64,000 bases of DNA from Trichomonas vaginalis G3 (lineage: Eukaryota > Parabasalia > Trichomonadida > Trichomonadidae), in the NCBI RefSeq assembly GCF_026262505.1, contig NC_067203.1:1178001-1242000 (forward strand). The letters are read 5' to 3'. The position numbers and the translations under genes are program-made. Below the pieces are notes generated by a model. The model had not been told where the DNA came from. It was given only the letters and a program-made list of their open reading frames with translations, and did no database searches. Position 1 is the first letter of the stretch, and the number at the start of each line of letters is the position of its first letter. Below, piece by piece: positions 61,515-64,000 of the stretch.

Positions 61515-61945
61515 AAAATGACCAAATTTCATGAATTTCCTCATATGTTTGCTACCCTAGGAAAATCGAGGATAGAGATTCCGTACGAAAATCGTGAAAA
61601 AAACTCATGAAAATCGTGAAATTTCTCTAGACCGAGAAAAACCGGGCTAGAGATTCCGTACGAAAATCGTAAAAAAAACTCATGAAAATCGTGAAGAACA
61701 GCGACCCCGACTTTTACAGGGGTAGCCAAAACTCTATGAAAATCGTGAAAAATTGCGAGTACGTTAAAAATCTTACTCGCCTAAAACTCATGAAAATCGT
61801 GAAAAAACTCATGAAAATCGTGAAAAATTGCGAGTAGTAAAAAAAACCACTCGCCTAAAACTCATGAAAATCGTAAAAAAAATGCTACCCCGACTTTTAC
61901 AGGGGTTGCCTAAAACTCATGAAAATCGTAAAAAAAACTCTATGA
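61515..61945. repeat. hairpin-cassette array (element 3), seven units
   Basis: Arms include CTACCCTAGG/TCGAGGATAG (61552-61575), CTCTAG/CTAGAG (61625-61652), GCGACCCC/GGGGTAGC (61701-61726), GCGAGTA/TACTCGC (61755-61780), GCGAGT/ACTCGC (61830-61854) and GCTACCCC/GGGGTTGC (61884-61909). Linkers are CTCATGAAAATCGTGAAAAA and AGATTCCGTACGAAAATCG. Placed as in elements 1 and 2, just upstream of the GIY-YIG gene. Confidence 0.85.
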
Positions 61946-61994
61946 AATCATATCTTTTATACAAGATAGAAAAAATAAAATTAACGCTAGTTTT

Positions 61995-62034
61995 TTTAAA
62001 ATATTTTTTTTTATTTTGTATGTAAGAACAGGAA
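61995..62034 (+). promoter_or_regulatory. AT-rich leader with TTTTGTATGTAAGAACAG
   Basis: Equivalent of 33138-33176. Confidence 0.55.
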
Positions 62035-62646
62035 ATGACAAGCACTGAGTTTGAAACAGTCAAAAAGATAGACAATGAGACCAAAATAGTTAGAATTGGT
62101 GATTTAAACGTAAGATACTCAAAGAAATACAAAAAATATTCTTTGTCAGACATTTTAACACCATCTGGAAAGAGAGCAAAGGACTGGGTTAGAAATGCTT
62201 CTACTCAGAAAATTTTGACAAGAAATCCTGAGCTTTTGATATCGGTAAGATTTCATGGAACTACAGCATATCTTATAGACAAAAGTCTTATACCACTAGT
62301 TTTGTTATGGATTGACCCAGTTGTTGGATATAATTTCATAACATATGGTTCATTCGATACGGAACGTTGCAGTGAAGGCTTACTTTACATCGTTCAGAAA
62401 CCGAAGGACTTCAATACAAAGAGATATAAGATAGGAAGAACATATAATATAACTCAAAGATATGACAGTATAGTCAATAGAGTTAAGGTTGTGTTTGTAA
62501 ATGATATGAGAGCTGCTGAAACAGAACTACTTGAAAAGTTTGAGAAAATGTATGGTGCTCCCACGAAAGGTAAAGAAACGTTTGAAGTAGATGAGATAGA
62601 GAAAGCTGTAAAATTATTTGACGAAGTTGCTGAAAAATACATGTAA
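62035..62646 (+). CDS. KilA-N-like domain + T5orf172 GIY-YIG nuclease (element 3 copy)
   Basis: 203 residues, open. Domains as 33177-33791 (GLLYIVQKPKDFN, YKIGRTYNITQRYD, ETELLEKFEKMY). Changes versus element 2 are mostly in the KilA-N-like half. Confidence 0.8.
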   Translation: MTSTEFETVKKIDNETKIVRIGDLNVRYSKKYKKYSLSDILTPSGKRAKDWVRNASTQKILTRNPELLISVRFHGTTAYLIDKSLIPLVLLWIDPVVGYNFITYGSFDTERCSEGLLYIVQKPKDFNTKRYKIGRTYNITQRYDSIVNRVKVVFVNDMRAAETELLEKFEKMYGAPTKGKETFEVDEIEKAVKLFDEVAEKYM

Positions 62647-62687
62647 AGCGTTTATTTTTGGTCTTTTATACAAGATAGAAAATAACG

Positions 62688-62776
62688 CTATTTTTATTTT
62701 TTATTTTATTTTTTATTTTATTTTTTATTTTATTTTTTATTTTATTTTATTTTTTATTTTGTATATAAGAACAGAA
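62688..62776 (+). promoter_or_regulatory. AT-rich leader lengthened by a TTTTTATTTTA microsatellite
   Basis: About six ATTTTTTATTTT units precede TTTTGTATATAAGAACAGAA and the start codon. The element 2 leader has about one. Leader length could tune expression. Confidence 0.5.
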
Positions 62777-63622
62777 ATGTCAACAACAGAGAACACAACA
62801 ACTGCTATCGTTCATGAAGCCATAAGTGAAGAATATGAGTGGGTTCAGTATAACAAACAACTCCGTCTCATTCGTTCGGTCAAAGATGACATGTACCAAA
62901 TGCAAAGTATTTTGAATGCATGTTTTGCTCCAGATACTAAACACGCAGACGACTGGTTCAAAAACCAAAGCACACAAGAACTTTTGAGTGAAATTTCTCT
63001 AGACCGAGAATTCTCGGCCTTGCATAAAACACATGAAAATCGTAAAAATTTGCCAATAAATTTAAGAGGATATTATGTACATAGACTTCTTGTAAATGCT
63101 GTTGCAATGTGGGCTTCACCTCGTTACGCTTGGTATATTTTCAGACTTCTTGACGAAATTCATAGACAAGAACGTGAAGAGATGGAAAAGAAACTTCAAG
63201 CAAAAGATGAAGTCATTGAAGCAAAAGATGAAGTCATTGAAGCAAAAGACAAAAACATACAGAAAAGAATACCACGTTCGGTACCAAAAGGAAAGGAAAA
63301 GAACTATAAGTATATGATTTACACTGAAGAGATGGAAAATGAAGAAGACAGAGATATGGTTATGTTGCATTTAGTCAGAAGAAACAACAAAAGCTTTTAC
63401 GACCTTGCTAAGATTTACAAATCTGACAGAAATTGGTTCTATCGCGAAAACTTACCGATTTCAATGACACCAAATGAAGATGTGAAACAAATAGTTCAAG
63501 ATACGTTACCTCAAACACACTATGATATGAAAGGTTGTACAATACTTACCTTCAAAGAAGATTTGCCGCTACTGAAAGAAAAAATAACAGAGTATTTTGA
63601 CAACTTCAAAGAGGAAGACTAA
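62777..63622 (+). CDS. KilA-N domain protein with viral-type C-terminal region (element 3 copy)
   Basis: 281 residues, open. HADDWFKNQSTQELLSE, variable linker coded by a hairpin cassette (63004-63017 core), RGYYVHRLLVNAVAMWASP, a coiled coil with the EVIEAKD unit repeated three times (one more than in element 2), then the conserved C-terminal region. The linker differs almost completely from that of element 2 while the flanks are near identical. Confidence 0.75.
   Translation: MSTTENTTTAIVHEAISEEYEWVQYNKQLRLIRSVKDDMYQMQSILNACFAPDTKHADDWFKNQSTQELLSEISLDREFSALHKTHENRKNLPINLRGYYVHRLLVNAVAMWASPRYAWYIFRLLDEIHRQEREEMEKKLQAKDEVIEAKDEVIEAKDKNIQKRIPRSVPKGKEKNYKYMIYTEEMENEEDRDMVMLHLVRRNNKSFYDLAKIYKSDRNWFYRENLPISMTPNEDVKQIVQDTLPQTHYDMKGCTILTFKEDLPLLKEKITEYFDNFKEED
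63004..63017. repeat. palindrome CCGAGAATTCTCGG inside KilA-N gene (element 3)
   Basis: Perfect 14-bp palindrome followed by CCTTGCATAAAACACATGAA AATCGTAAAAA, the array linker. Same place in the gene as 34137-34162. Confidence 0.85.
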
Positions 63623-63635
63623 AACACTTACATTT

Positions 63636-64000
63636 TTACGCTTGACTTTTTACAATTTGAACTTTGTTTGCGTAGATGTGAATTCTGAAAGAAGTATGAG
63701 GGTCTTGTATGACTTTGTACTTCTCCCATAGTTCATGTCTGTCAAACTTACCTGCCATGGACTCTTTCATAAGTTCCATGAAATCGTCTTCGGACAATCC
63801 GGGGAAAAGTATGATATCAGTAAGTATTCTCTTTACATCCTTACTTAAACTCTTTGCTGTCTGTACACAAATGACAACTGAGATGTTAAAGTGTCTGAGC
63901 TTCTTAAGAATTCGACACATGTCTTGTTCTCTATTCTTTAACAAAGGATGAGAAGCAAAGTCATCTAAGATAAGAAGACATCTGTGAGGGTAAGTCTTCC
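63636..64000 (-). CDS. A32-like packaging ATPase, C-terminal part at window edge
   Basis: Open to the window end. It contains the region after Walker B (KNREQDMCRILKKLRHFNIS, VVICVQTAKSLSKDVKRILT) and ends with NKVQIVKSQA, as in 35318-36192. The N-terminal half lies outside. Confidence 0.8.
   Translation of the reverse strand, partial: KTYPHRCLLILDDFASHPLLKNREQDMCRILKKLRHFNISVVICVQTAKSLSKDVKRILTDIILFPGLSEDDFMELMKESMAGKFDRHELWEKYKVIQDPHTSFRIHIYANKVQIVKSQA

Larger units (their letters stand above)
49158..64000. mobile_element. Element 3: Polinton/Maverick, left 14.8 kb, partly broken
   Basis: Poly-A tip and terminal hairpins at the left; then an expanded minisatellite, a methyltransferase relic, and the same gene order as element 2 with polymerase B added between HNH and the KPLDYIF gene. 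It continues past the window end inside the ATPase gene. Many genes are open; the fibre, integrase and a few others are broken. Young by similarity. Confidence 0.85.

Noticed and set aside
1-64000. tRNA, rRNA or other structured RNA genes
   Set aside because: No stretch with tRNA or rRNA signatures was noticed. The strong hairpins are element repeats.

Overview
The window looks like genomic DNA of a trichomonad protist, most likely Trichomonas vaginalis or a close relative. It is AT-rich and dominated by long Maverick/Polinton-type virus-like elements, and the one clear cellular gene belongs to the Trichomonas glycine-rich, cysteine-rich surface-protein type. The assignment rests on gene content and style, not on a database match.

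Layout. 1-7294: capsid-block half and right end of a Polinton-like element (copy 0), very noisy. 7295-9389: AT-rich gene-poor spacer. 9395-20134: a short, broken Polinton derivative (element 1) holding terminal repeats, a GIY-YIG gene, a KilA-N fragment and the capsid block. 20135-22222: the same AT-rich spacer again. 22228-46302: element 2, 24 kb, bounded by inverted terminal hairpins with poly-A/poly-T tips and flanked by a 5-bp duplication AGATG. 46308-49157: host DNA with a glycine-rich surface protein gene and a 1-kb MITE-like insertion. 49158-64000: element 3, running off the window and carrying the same gene order as element 2 plus a protein-primed-type DNA polymerase B gene.

How the element genes fit together. 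The left arm carries a DNA adenine methyltransferase, small putative virion and membrane-active proteins, a phage-like tail fibre, an rve-type integrase, an HNH nuclease, polymerase B (element 3 only) and a paralogous pair of putative jelly-roll proteins. The middle holds a set of KilA-N / GIY-YIG genes. The right arm, mostly on the minus strand, holds an A32-like packaging ATPase, a D5-like SF3 helicase and the capsid block. Several genes in each element are broken, but many are open and nearly identical between elements, so the insertions look young.

The most unusual signal is a family of short hairpin cassettes whose arms change together. They lie in arrays upstream of the GIY-YIG/KilA-N genes and also inside two different KilA-N genes at the equivalent linker position. 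Other notable signals are terminal hairpins with compensating arm changes, minisatellites that resemble coding sequence and stand where genes should be, element-specific AT-rich leaders, and a 12.8-kb near-duplicate (1-9960 versus 12880-22760) that differs mainly by small indels and may be an assembly artefact.
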